64,000 nt of DNA from Bremerella sp. P1 (GTDB taxonomy: Bacteria > Planctomycetota > Planctomycetia > Pirellulales > Pirellulaceae). The stretch lies in the NCBI RefSeq assembly GCF_028748185.1, contig NZ_CP118164.1, positions 5,295,814-5,359,813 on the forward strand, given 5' to 3'. The notes below the pieces were generated by a model. That model had not been told where the DNA came from, searched no databases, and saw nothing but the letters and a program-made list of their open reading frames with translations. A program made the position numbers and the translations under genes. Of the stretch, positions 24,938-32,464 are shown piece by piece; the stretch's first letter is position 1; each line of letters opens with the position of its first letter.

Positions 24938-26404
24938 ATGTTTCGATATACCACCACGCTTTTAATCACGCTCTTCTCAGCCGTTGCGGCGAGTGCTCAG
25001 GAGAACGAGCAAGAGAAGTATTACCAGATTACGCCGTTGCCCATCCCCGAAGGCGTTGTGTTGGAAGTCGGCGCGATGGAGATGATGCCCGATGGCAAAC
25101 TGGCCGTTGCCACGCGCCGTGGCGAAATCTACATGGTCTCGAATCCTAAGGCGAGTTCGCCGGAAACAGACACGAGCTTCAAGCGATATGCACATGGGCT
25201 GCACGAAGTGCTCGGGCTCGCTTACCGCGACGGCTGGCTTTACGTCACGCAGCGGTGCGATGTATCACGTATTCGAGACACCGACGGCGATGGGGAAGCG
25301 GACGAGTTTGAAGTTGTATCCGATGGTTGGGGTGTCTCCGGCGACTACCACGAATACGCATTCGGTTCGCGGTTTGATAAGGAAGGGAATATTTGGGTAA
25401 CGCTTTGCCTGACCGGTTCGTTTTCGAGCCAGGTTCCCTTCCGCGGATGGTGCTTGCGAGTGAACGAAGACGGAACGACGACGCCCACGGTCAGTGGTGT
25501 TCGTAGCCCTGGCGGAATCGGCATGAACGCTGCCGGCGATGTCTTCTACACCGACAACCAGGGCCCCTGGAATGGTACGAGCGGATTGAAGCATCTGGTT
25601 CCTGGCCACTTCGTCGGTCATCCAGGCGGCAACGATTGGTACAAGTTGGCGCCTAACATGGGCAAGCGTCCGCCAGATCCAGAAAGCAACAGCCGCTTCC
25701 ATATCGAAGCCAAGAAGATCCCTGAGTACATGCCGGCAGCCGTGCTGTTTCCCTACAACAAGATGGGTAAATCGGCCAGTGGCGTCGACTATGATCGATC
25801 CGAAGGCAAGTTCGGACCTTTCGCTGGACAAATGCTCGTAGGCGATCAATCCTTCAGCACGGTCATGCGTGTGGTCCTCGAGGAAGTGAATGGCCGATAC
25901 CAGGGGGCCTGCATTCCTTTCCTGGAAGGTATTGGTTCCGGTACGTTGCCCCTTTGGATGACCGAAGACGGGAATCTGTTTGTTGGCGGAACGAACCGAG
26001 GCTGGGGCTCGCGGGGTAACAAGCCCTTCTCATTGGAACGTATCAACTGGACTGGCGTGACGCCGTTTGACCTTCTCGATGTGAAAGCCACTCCGGATGG
26101 TTTTACCATCCATTTCACAAAGCCGATCGATCCTGAATCGGCGAAGAAAGCCGACGCGATTAATGTCGATACCTACACCTATATATATCAGTCGAGCTAT
26201 GGCAGCCCCGAAGTGGATCATGCCAAGCCAGCGATCAAGAAGGTGGAAGTGGCACCGGACAACTTGTCCGTAACGATCACGCTCGACGAGTTGAACGAAG
26301 GGCATATTCACGAGATCCATTTCCCAGGCATTCGTGAGAAAAATGGCGAACCACTGTGGCACGACGTGCTTTATTACACGCTAAATCAGATACCTGGCGG
26401 CTAA
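24938..26404 (+). CDS. Exported PQQ-type sugar dehydrogenase-like beta-propeller
   Basis: 488 residues with a signal peptide (cleavage near AASAQ). The repeating blades (MMPDGKLAVATRRGEIYMV, GLAYRDGWLYVTQRCDVSRIRDTDGDGEADEF, YAFGSRFDKEGNIWVTL, RSPGGIGMNAAGDVFYTDNQG) fit the soluble-glucose/sorbosone dehydrogenase type propeller widespread in planctomycetes. A DTDGDGEADEF acidic loop probably binds calcium. The last 100 residues form an Ig-like domain. It has no haem itself and follows a five-haem partner on the same strand, so the pair likely forms a periplasmic oxidation system. PQQ use is inferred from the fold. Confidence 0.82.
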   Translation: MFRYTTTLLITLFSAVAASAQENEQEKYYQITPLPIPEGVVLEVGAMEMMPDGKLAVATRRGEIYMVSNPKASSPETDTSFKRYAHGLHEVLGLAYRDGWLYVTQRCDVSRIRDTDGDGEADEFEVVSDGWGVSGDYHEYAFGSRFDKEGNIWVTLCLTGSFSSQVPFRGWCLRVNEDGTTTPTVSGVRSPGGIGMNAAGDVFYTDNQGPWNGTSGLKHLVPGHFVGHPGGNDWYKLAPNMGKRPPDPESNSRFHIEAKKIPEYMPAAVLFPYNKMGKSASGVDYDRSEGKFGPFAGQMLVGDQSFSTVMRVVLEEVNGRYQGACIPFLEGIGSGTLPLWMTEDGNLFVGGTNRGWGSRGNKPFSLERINWTGVTPFDLLDVKATPDGFTIHFTKPIDPESAKKADAINVDTYTYIYQSSYGSPEVDHAKPAIKKVEVAPDNLSVTITLDELNEGHIHEIHFPGIREKNGEPLWHDVLYYTLNQIPGG

Positions 26405-26665
26405 TTATTTATGGCTGCTTATGTCAATAGCCCCACCGCAAAAACATTGACTATTTGTAACGAAATTGCGGATTTCCCTAATTTTCTTGCCCGCGATCTG
26501 TAGCTAGATTCCTATACTCAGTGATGAAGCTTCTACGCTTCACCTCCTCTTCTTTTATCCTCCGCTACAAGACTACTTCGCTGCACGGAACCGGCGAAAT
26601 GAGGCAATGGCACCTTAAGTAGGCGCGTAGCTTCGCAGCAACACTCAGTATGAGGCAAGGACGCT

Positions 26666-26896
26666 ATGTTAGTTCTAAGCCGCCGAGTCGGTGAGAAGAT
26701 CGAAATCGGCAACGGAATCACCGTGACCGTGCTAAGAGTCACCGGTAAGACAGTAAGAATCGGGATTGAAGCACCGGATTGTGTTTCAATACGTCGCTCA
26801 GAAATCACGCTGGATCAGCGTTGGCCAACTCCCCCTATGATGCCGACATCGGACACCGAAATGTTCAATTCGTCAGATACAGGGAGAACCGTGTAG
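26666..26896 (+). CDS. csrA: Carbon storage regulator CsrA
   Basis: 76 residues. [37 protein letters not shown] is the hallmark N-terminus; RNA-binding residues Arg6/Arg7 are present, while the C-terminal surface reads VSIRRSEI, keeping the conserved V-x-R-x-E. The C-terminus has 20 extra residues beyond the core. AAGGA precedes the ATG and contains the GGA trinucleotide bound by CsrA, so autoregulation is possible. The 260-bp upstream gap (26405-26665) has a small hairpin TGAAGC-N6-GCTTCA at 26525-26542 and no clear promoter. CsrA would repress or stabilise target mRNAs. Confidence 0.92.
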   Translation: MLVLSRRVGEKIEIGNGITVTVLRVTGKTVRIGIEAPDCVSIRRSEITLDQRWPTPPMMPTSDTEMFNSSDTGRTV

Positions 26897-26904
26897 TCGA
26901 TTAA

Positions 26905-27804
26905 CTATCGGTGCAACGGATTCAGCCCGGTTACCGCTCGGCCGGCAGTTCGCAGGTCGAGCGATGGCTGTGCTTCGTGACTTGAAAGAGCCGATTCCGC
27001 CGCTTTCTGTAGCATGACCTGGACTTTGTGTTTGGCGATCGTCTCTTGTGGCAACTCTTTGCCAGGCGGACTTCCCCAGATGATCCGTGTTTGATCTGTA
27101 AGTTCCAGTTCGTAGTGCTGTCCTGAATCTTCCTTTAAGATGATTCGATTCAGCTTGAGGTCGCTCCAGTGCGGGAGCAGTTCGGCCGCAATCAGTGCCG
27201 CTTCGGCAACGCGTGGGTTGTCCCACTTCATGCCGGCCTCGACCATCGGTCGCTTGAGATCAATCTGAATTCGTGGATAGCGATCGTTGGCTTGGATTCG
27301 TGAGAAGTCGCCGGGCGGAAGGACCGTTCCTTCAACGTCGACCGGAATCAGTCCCCGGCGAACGGCACCTTCATCAACGAATTCTACTTCGACCATCGCA
27401 ACCGGTCGGCGGTATTCGACTTCGACAAGGACTTTCGCCGGGTATTGCTTCACGACTTTGTGGACGCTGCGAACCCAGGCGTGTGCTGAGATTGCTGCTG
27501 CGACCTTATTGGTCAGTTCCCGGTCGCGTAGATCGAGTTGATCAGGAAGATCGGCCTGTTCCACCGAATCGATCAAGACGTCCGATTGAATCCACCCTGG
27601 CGGCGGGCTGATAACGATCTCGCGCGGTGAAAGCAGGAATTCCTCGCGAGCGGCGAACTGTTCCGCGTAATGATTCCATCCGGCGATCATCAACAGCAAG
27701 AATGCTGCAACGATGACGACGCACAGCAATAGCTGTCGCCCGGCTGGTGTACCCAAGCCCAGCAAACCCGACGGGGTTTGAGTGCTGCGACCCAATGGAA
27801 GCAT
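26905..27804 (-). CDS. FtsQ/DivIB-like cell-envelope protein
   Basis: 299 residues. A short cytoplasmic N-terminus, one TM helix (about 27-47), then a periplasmic domain with POTRA-like features: PPPGWIQSDVLIDSVEQ, a TNKVAAAISAHAWVRSVHKVVKQYPAKVLVEVEYRRPVAMV core that matches FtsQ (xxHPWVxxVxVxRxWPxxLxVxVxEr.PvA), and later beta strands. It lies 250 bp after murB on the same strand, the gene order of the division and cell-wall cluster. FtsA and FtsZ are not beside it. Planctomycetes lack FtsZ, so the protein may act in peptidoglycan synthesis or an FtsZ-free division machine. The call rests on fold and context. Confidence 0.72.
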   Translation of the reverse strand: MLPLGRSTQTPSGLLGLGTPAGRQLLLCVVIVAAFLLLMIAGWNHYAEQFAAREEFLLSPREIVISPPPGWIQSDVLIDSVEQADLPDQLDLRDRELTNKVAAAISAHAWVRSVHKVVKQYPAKVLVEVEYRRPVAMVEVEFVDEGAVRRGLIPVDVEGTVLPPGDFSRIQANDRYPRIQIDLKRPMVEAGMKWDNPRVAEAALIAAELLPHWSDLKLNRIILKEDSGQHYELELTDQTRIIWGSPPGKELPQETIAKHKVQVMLQKAAESALSSHEAQPSLDLRTAGRAVTGLNPLHR

Positions 27805-27945
27805 CCTTGTGAAAGTTGGCCAATCCTTGGCTGACGGCGAGATCCGCCGCTACGACTCGAAGAGCATAATGAATCTTTCGATTCCAATAAACGCGTTTCC
27901 ACACGCTTTTATGGATTTCAAGACTTGCCCATTTAAATCAGATCG

Positions 27946-27973
27946 GCTGGTCAAGTCAGGCAACTTGACCAGC
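27946..27973. repeat. Inverted repeat in the murB-ftsQ gap
   Basis: GCTGGTCAAGT and ACTTGACCAGC pair perfectly over 11 bp with a 6-base loop. No T-run follows on either strand. Together with the hairpin at 28006-28038 it indicates that transcription from murB into the FtsQ-like gene is interrupted or regulated. Confidence 0.45.
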
Positions 27974-28005
27974 GATTCGGGAATCTTGATCTAAGGAAGA
28001 AACGC

Positions 28006-28038
28006 CTCCAAAGTAGCCCCTGTGAGGGCACTTTGGAG
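28006..28038 (-). terminator. Probable terminator after murB
   Basis: CTCCAAAGT and ACTTTGGAG form a 9-bp stem extended inside by GCCC/GGGC, 16 bp after the murB stop. On the minus strand it is followed by a modest T-rich stretch (GCGTTTCTT). Confidence 0.6.
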
Positions 28039-28054
28039 TGCTGGCAGTTTCGTG

Positions 28055-28933
28055 CTACCAAATGGTCAGCTGGCACTTAAGATCCATGCCAGTAACCTCT
28101 TTCACTCGGCTTTGTACCAATTCGGCCAGTCGAATGACATCGTTGGTGGTTGCGTCTTCACCTGCAATGACGAAGTTGGCGTGTTCTGCGCAAATCTCGG
28201 CTCCACCAACTTTTGTGCCTTTGAGGCCTGATTGCTCAATCAACGAACTTGCCGAAAGGCCTGGCGGGTCAAAAAACAAGTATCCGACGTTATCCGCGCC
28301 ACCTGGCTGGGTTGCCTTCTGGACGATCCAGAATTTTTGCATCCGGCGCGTCAGCTCTTGCGAGTCAGCCGGTTCCAACTCGAAAACGGCACTCAGGATG
28401 ACAAGTTCATCGAGGCTGCTTTGTCGGTAAGTGAATTGCAGATCCTGGGCGGTTCGCGTCTGAACTTCGCCCGATCTCGTCATGACGGTGGCTTCCACGA
28501 CGCATTGCCCGACATCCACGCCGTTCGCGCCGGCATTGCCATGCAGCGCCCCGCCGATGGTGCCAGGGATTCCGGCCAGGGCTTCCAGGCCTGCCAATCC
28601 CCCGCCCACAGCGGTACTTACGGCATGCGATAGTTTGGTACCACCGCCGGCCGTCATGCGATTGCCGTCAATCGTGATTCCGCTGAAAGTTGGGTGGCTG
28701 AGCAGAATCACCAGACCAGGCACCCCTTCATCGTGGACCAACAGGTTCGCTCCGCCGCCCAGGACCCGTGCGGGAATCTCGCTCTCGCGACAACGTTTAA
28801 CAAGGGCAGCCAACTCGTCAAGGGTCGTGGGTTCTGCGAAATATTCGGCGCTGCCACCCAGTTTCAGCCAAGTGTAGGGAGCTAACGCCTCATCCGTGCG
28901 AACGAAGTGCTCAAAGCCAGCGGTGAATTCCAT
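28055..28933 (-). CDS. murB: MurB-family UDP-N-acetylenolpyruvoylglucosamine reductase with substituted catalytic residues
   Basis: 292 residues, type II MurB layout. FAD-binding parts are normal: TWLKLGGSAEYF, VLGGGANLLVHDEG, LEALAGIPGTIGGALHGNAGANG. The substrate-domain arginine is kept (Arg170 in FTYRQSS). At the position of the proton-donating Ser (usual GSxFxNPxG) the sequence reads VGYLFFDPPG, with Tyr218, and at the usual catalytic Glu (xxEVRxxG) it reads CQLTIW, with Gln288. The homology is clear but the usual reaction would need other residues. MurB reduces UDP-GlcNAc-enolpyruvate to UDP-MurNAc in the cytoplasm. Confidence 0.85.
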   Translation of the reverse strand: MEFTAGFEHFVRTDEALAPYTWLKLGGSAEYFAEPTTLDELAALVKRCRESEIPARVLGGGANLLVHDEGVPGLVILLSHPTFSGITIDGNRMTAGGGTKLSHAVSTAVGGGLAGLEALAGIPGTIGGALHGNAGANGVDVGQCVVEATVMTRSGEVQTRTAQDLQFTYRQSSLDELVILSAVFELEPADSQELTRRMQKFWIVQKATQPGGADNVGYLFFDPPGLSASSLIEQSGLKGTKVGGAEICAEHANFVIAGEDATTNDVIRLAELVQSRVKEVTGMDLKCQLTIW

Positions 28934-29092
28934 AGATCGATCGTTCCCAAGTAGGTTGCCCCGAAAATGCTCCGTTGTCGCCCAGCAGCAGTGGATCGCT
29001 CCTTGCGCGCAAACAACGTCGCGACGATTCCCCTACGGTACCAGCAACGATTTCCCTTTGGCAACCTGGGATAAGGGGTTAAACCGAGCCGA

Positions 29093-29875
29093 TCATGCTC
29101 GTTTGGCAGCTCGCGACTTAAGAAAGTGAGGTCGACCAACGGCCTGTTTTCTGGGGGGAGAGTGCGGGTCGGTGCAGATTGCGTCTCGAAACAGATCTTC
29201 ACCGGCCAGGAATCGATTCAGACTGTTTTTTTCTGTAATGGCAGCGAGGACGGCTGAGTTGAATTCGTACAAATTGCCGTCCAAACCGTGTTCGACGAGG
29301 ATTCGCTGTAGCGTCCCCGAAATCCCACCTGTGGCCTGGATTGCGTCATTGTCCAAAGGGATGGTGCTGGAAAAATCTCCCACTTTGGCCGTCTGTTCGG
29401 CATCGAGACAGGCGTCGCGGTCGGTGGAAAAGACACCAGAACAAATAATTGGCCGAACGGGATAAACCGTACAGCGACCGTCATTTCCCAGCATCGAACA
29501 GGCCAGCGGCAGTTGCCGGGCGGTCCCCCGCATCTGATCAATTCGACGCTGCGTGCTACGTTCCAAGCGAGATTGGATTTGGCTGAGGGTTGGCCGATCG
29601 ACACATGTGCGCAAGTAGTCGCTGACAGCGATCGCCTCAATACCTGTGACGTCGACTTGAGCCGACAAGCAGCACCCCGAGCAACCTGCCTGACATTCTC
29701 TCTCCCCTTTCTGGGAACTTTTGTCGAGATACCCAAGCTGCAGTTGACGTAAGTCATCCACCCAATCCAGGCTTTCGCCGCATTGAGCAACGAGCTGGTT
29801 CACCAAGTTTCGCGCTTCCTGAGAAGCTTCGCGAAAGATGGCGGTAGTCGAAGGTGATGGGGCGTTCGAAGGCAT
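29093..29875 (-). CDS. YkgJ-type cysteine-cluster protein
   Basis: 260 residues from the ATG at 29875; a TTG 33 bases upstream would lengthen it. The CQAGCSGCC motif, followed by CSMLGNDGRCTVYPVRPIICSGVFS, is the signature of the YkgJ/UPF0153 family of proteins that bind zinc or iron through a cysteine cluster. Another Cys pair follows (DRDACLDAEQ). The function of the family is not settled; some members are linked to protein methylation or metal handling. It is a lone minus-strand gene facing cinA across a 280-bp gap. No signal peptide. Confidence 0.8.
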   Translation of the reverse strand: MPSNAPSPSTTAIFREASQEARNLVNQLVAQCGESLDWVDDLRQLQLGYLDKSSQKGERECQAGCSGCCLSAQVDVTGIEAIAVSDYLRTCVDRPTLSQIQSRLERSTQRRIDQMRGTARQLPLACSMLGNDGRCTVYPVRPIICSGVFSTDRDACLDAEQTAKVGDFSSTIPLDNDAIQATGGISGTLQRILVEHGLDGNLYEFNSAVLAAITEKNSLNRFLAGEDLFRDAICTDPHSPPRKQAVGRPHFLKSRAAKRA

Positions 29876-30158
29876 TCCTAATCCGAAATTTACCGGAGTC
29901 GGCGACAAGTAGGGCGTGGGGAGAGTCGGTGTGGGGTCATCCCCCCTAGGTGAGATCGGCAGGCCAGGTTTGCGATATTCGTATATGGGTTAAGCCGTTG
30001 AATGGATTCGCGGTTTCACACATCAAGTCATGAGGAATAGAAGTACCTTGGCGGCTTGGTAAAGTTTCGGGGTCGTGTCGAAGTGGCAAGCTTCCGTTAT
30101 CGTAAGAAGCAGAGAAAGCTCCATATCGCGAGTGCACCTTAGAAGGAAAAGACGCGGA

Positions 30159-31340
30159 ATGATCGCAGAGATAGTGGCTATCGGAGATGAATTAACCAGT
30201 GGTCAGCGTTTAGATACCAATACCCAGTGGCTCAGTCAGCAACTGGAGGCACTCGGAATTGAAGTCCTGTTTCACACGACGGTTGGAGATGATCTAGAGG
30301 CCAACATTCAGGTCATTAAGAACGCCTTGGCCCGGGCAAACCTGGTGATCTCGACTGGAGGCTTGGGGCCCACTGATGATGACCTGACCCGTCAGGCACT
30401 CGCCAATGCGACCAGTACCAAGCTGGAACTCGATAACCAGAGCCTGGAACATATTCAGCGGCGGTTCAGCATGCGAGGACGTGAGATGCCGCCAAAAAAC
30501 CAGATTCAGGCCATGTTCCCAGCAGGCAGTCGAATCATCCACAATCCTAACGGAACAGCACCCGGGATTGATCTCGATTACAGCGTAGGGCTGCATCATT
30601 CTCGCTTTATCGCGTTGCCGGGCGTGCCAGCCGAGATGAAGGAAATGTGGGCCGAAACCGTGGTCCCGTCGCTTTCCGGCAAGGGAGCCGCTAAGAAAAT
30701 CATCCGACACCATGTCGTGAAATGCTTTGGCGTTGGCGAAAGCCACATGGAAGCCTTGCTACCCGACCTGATCAAGCGAGGAAGAGAGCCACGCGTCGGC
30801 ATCACTGTGCATCAGGCCACGATTTCGCTGCGAATTACGGCCTCGGGGCAAACGTCCCAGCAATGTGAAGAGGCGATCGCGGACACGGTTAAGCAGGTCC
30901 ATGAGGCTGTTGGCGAGCTGGTATTTGGTGAAGGGGAGCAAGAGCTACAGGACGTCGTGATTCGCGACTTGTTAGCTCGCGGCGAGACACTGGCAACCGT
31001 CGAATCCTCGACGTCTGGGCTCTTGGCGTTCTGGCTTGGGGCCGTCGACACCGATCGCAAGGCTTATCTTGGTGGCACAATCGAGATGCCGGTTGAATTG
31101 GTCAGCAAAGAGAGCGTCGAGAAAGCGGCGGTTCAAGCACGCAGTGTCGGCAATGCCACCTATGGCTTGGCATTGGGAACGCTGGTCAAAGCCGACTCGG
31201 CCGACCAGTACTATGTTGCCTTGGCCACGAAAGATGGCGTCGAGTCGATCAGCAGCGGCCTGGCGGGGCATCCAGAAATCTGGGGGCCGCGGATGGCCAA
31301 GCAAGGCCTGGATCTGCTGCGAAAGAAGTTAGTCGGCTAG
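30159..31340 (+). CDS. cinA: CinA-like protein with degenerate amidohydrolase domain
   Basis: 393 residues from the ATG at 30159, chosen for the AGAAGGA ten bases upstream and for MIAEIVAIGDELTSGQ, the canonical start. Residues 1-170 are the MoCF-like/COG1058 domain (ISTGGLGPTDDDLTRQA, GTAPGI, LPGVPAEMKEMW). The C-terminal PncC-like domain is present but altered: the usual ESCTGG is ESSTSG (282-287), and the usual YSNxxK with the catalytic Tyr and Lys is replaced by an EMPVELVSK stretch. CinA acts in pyridine-nucleotide salvage, hydrolysing NMN (PncC) and ADP-ribose (COG1058). Here the NMN deamidase activity may be lost. The 3' end overlaps the convergent aat gene by 12 bp. Confidence 0.88.
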   Translation: MIAEIVAIGDELTSGQRLDTNTQWLSQQLEALGIEVLFHTTVGDDLEANIQVIKNALARANLVISTGGLGPTDDDLTRQALANATSTKLELDNQSLEHIQRRFSMRGREMPPKNQIQAMFPAGSRIIHNPNGTAPGIDLDYSVGLHHSRFIALPGVPAEMKEMWAETVVPSLSGKGAAKKIIRHHVVKCFGVGESHMEALLPDLIKRGREPRVGITVHQATISLRITASGQTSQQCEEAIADTVKQVHEAVGELVFGEGEQELQDVVIRDLLARGETLATVESSTSGLLAFWLGAVDTDRKAYLGGTIEMPVELVSKESVEKAAVQARSVGNATYGLALGTLVKADSADQYYVALATKDGVESISSGLAGHPEIWGPRMAKQGLDLLRKKLVG

Positions 31341-32027
31341 GGACGAACCGAAATACTTGATTTCGCAGAGCTGATCGCCAAAGGTCACAGGAAGATCGAC
31401 CACGTTCTCAAGAAGCGTTAGGTAATCGCTCCGCGAGATTTCGATCGCCCCCATGCTGCCGGTATGTTCGGTCCACTGTTGAATATCGAATAGCTTGTAT
31501 CCGCGTTGATTCAAGTGGGAAACGAGCGCCGCCAAGGCGATCTTCGACGCATCTCGGACAGTGTGAAACATCGACTCTCCGGCGAATAGCCCTCCAATCG
31601 CAACGCCGTAGATACCGCCGGCCAATTCCCCTTCGTGCCACACCTCAACACTGTGGGCATGGCCTTCCTCGTGCAGTTTGCAGTAGGCCTTCAGCATGGC
31701 AGACGTGATCCACGTGCCATCTTTCTTATGCCGTGGTTTCGAGCATCCTTCCATAACATCGCGAAAGGCCGTGTCGCAGGTCACCTGAAACTTTCCGCTA
31801 CGGATGGTTCGCTTCAGTCGCTTGCTCACATAGAGTCCATCCAACGGCATAATGGCTCGCGGATCTAGCGAGAACCATGTCATCGGCATCCAATCGCCCC
31901 ACATTGGCCAGGGGAATATCCCGTGACGATAGGCGTCTAAAAGCCATTCCGAGGAGAGGCGACCACCCACCATGACCAGGTCGTTTTCATCGGCTTGTTC
32001 GGCAGGAGGAAAAAAGCGGGAAGCCAA
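31329..32027 (-). CDS. aat: Leucyl/phenylalanyl-tRNA-protein transferase
   Basis: 232 residues, with TTG as the best start (no in-frame ATG before an upstream stop). Family motifs are clear: GGRLSSEWLLDAYRHGIFPWPM near the start, WFSLDPRAIMP, AYCKLHEEGHAHSVEVW, GGIYGVAIGGLFAGESMFHTVRDASKIAL and the LFDIQQWTEHTGSMGAIEISRSDY ending. It adds Leu or Phe to proteins with N-terminal Lys or Arg, making them substrates of the ClpS-ClpA(C)P N-end rule pathway. No clpS is visible nearby. The gene is divergent from dnaG. Confidence 0.93.
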   Translation of the reverse strand: MASRFFPPAEQADENDLVMVGGRLSSEWLLDAYRHGIFPWPMWGDWMPMTWFSLDPRAIMPLDGLYVSKRLKRTIRSGKFQVTCDTAFRDVMEGCSKPRHKKDGTWITSAMLKAYCKLHEEGHAHSVEVWHEGELAGGIYGVAIGGLFAGESMFHTVRDASKIALAALVSHLNQRGYKLFDIQQWTEHTGSMGAIEISRSDYLTLLENVVDLPVTFGDQLCEIKYFGSSLAD

Positions 32028-32464
32028 GTTGCAGCTCTGAATTCTGTTTACGATTTTTTCGAGAGAGATTTCCGGTTGAAGTATTCAGATTTCTTCGCGA
32101 GAGAGAATGGTGTCCTCTCGAAAAAACTTTGGACTTCGCACTTGATAATAACTCGGTTTCCCTCGTTTTAACGGGGAAAAGATCGCAGATTGTGTCTTTT
32201 CAATTCGGCGAAACTACTACGCAAAAAGTCCCAAAATCGATATTGTAAAAGATATCTGCTAGCGTGAAACCAAAAGGTTGTCGGCAGGCGTCAATGCGAA
32301 CTTGACCTAAAATTGGGAAATGGACTAAATTGCTTCCACGTGCTACGGAAGGCACGGCCCAGAATGTCGAACTCGGGCTGAGTGGTGATCGCAAGGAAGA
32401 CGCAATCACGCCGACATTTCTCGGGCATAGGGTTCCCGCAAAACCCTGGAAGGAAGTCCAAAGG
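32028..32464. other. AT-rich divergent control region between aat and dnaG
   Basis: 437 bp. AT-rich compared with its flanks, with several GAGAGA runs and a small hairpin (CGAGAG near 32098 with CTCTCG near 32117, followed by six A). I see no gene. The promoters of aat and dnaG must lie here but no hexamer pair stands out. An in-frame TTG at 32330 could also extend dnaG into this region. Confidence 0.5.

Noticed and set aside
32086-32123. GAGAGA repeats between aat and dnaG as an insertion-sequence end or CRISPR unit
   Set aside because: Only a few imperfect short repeats, no spacers, no transposase or flanking duplication.
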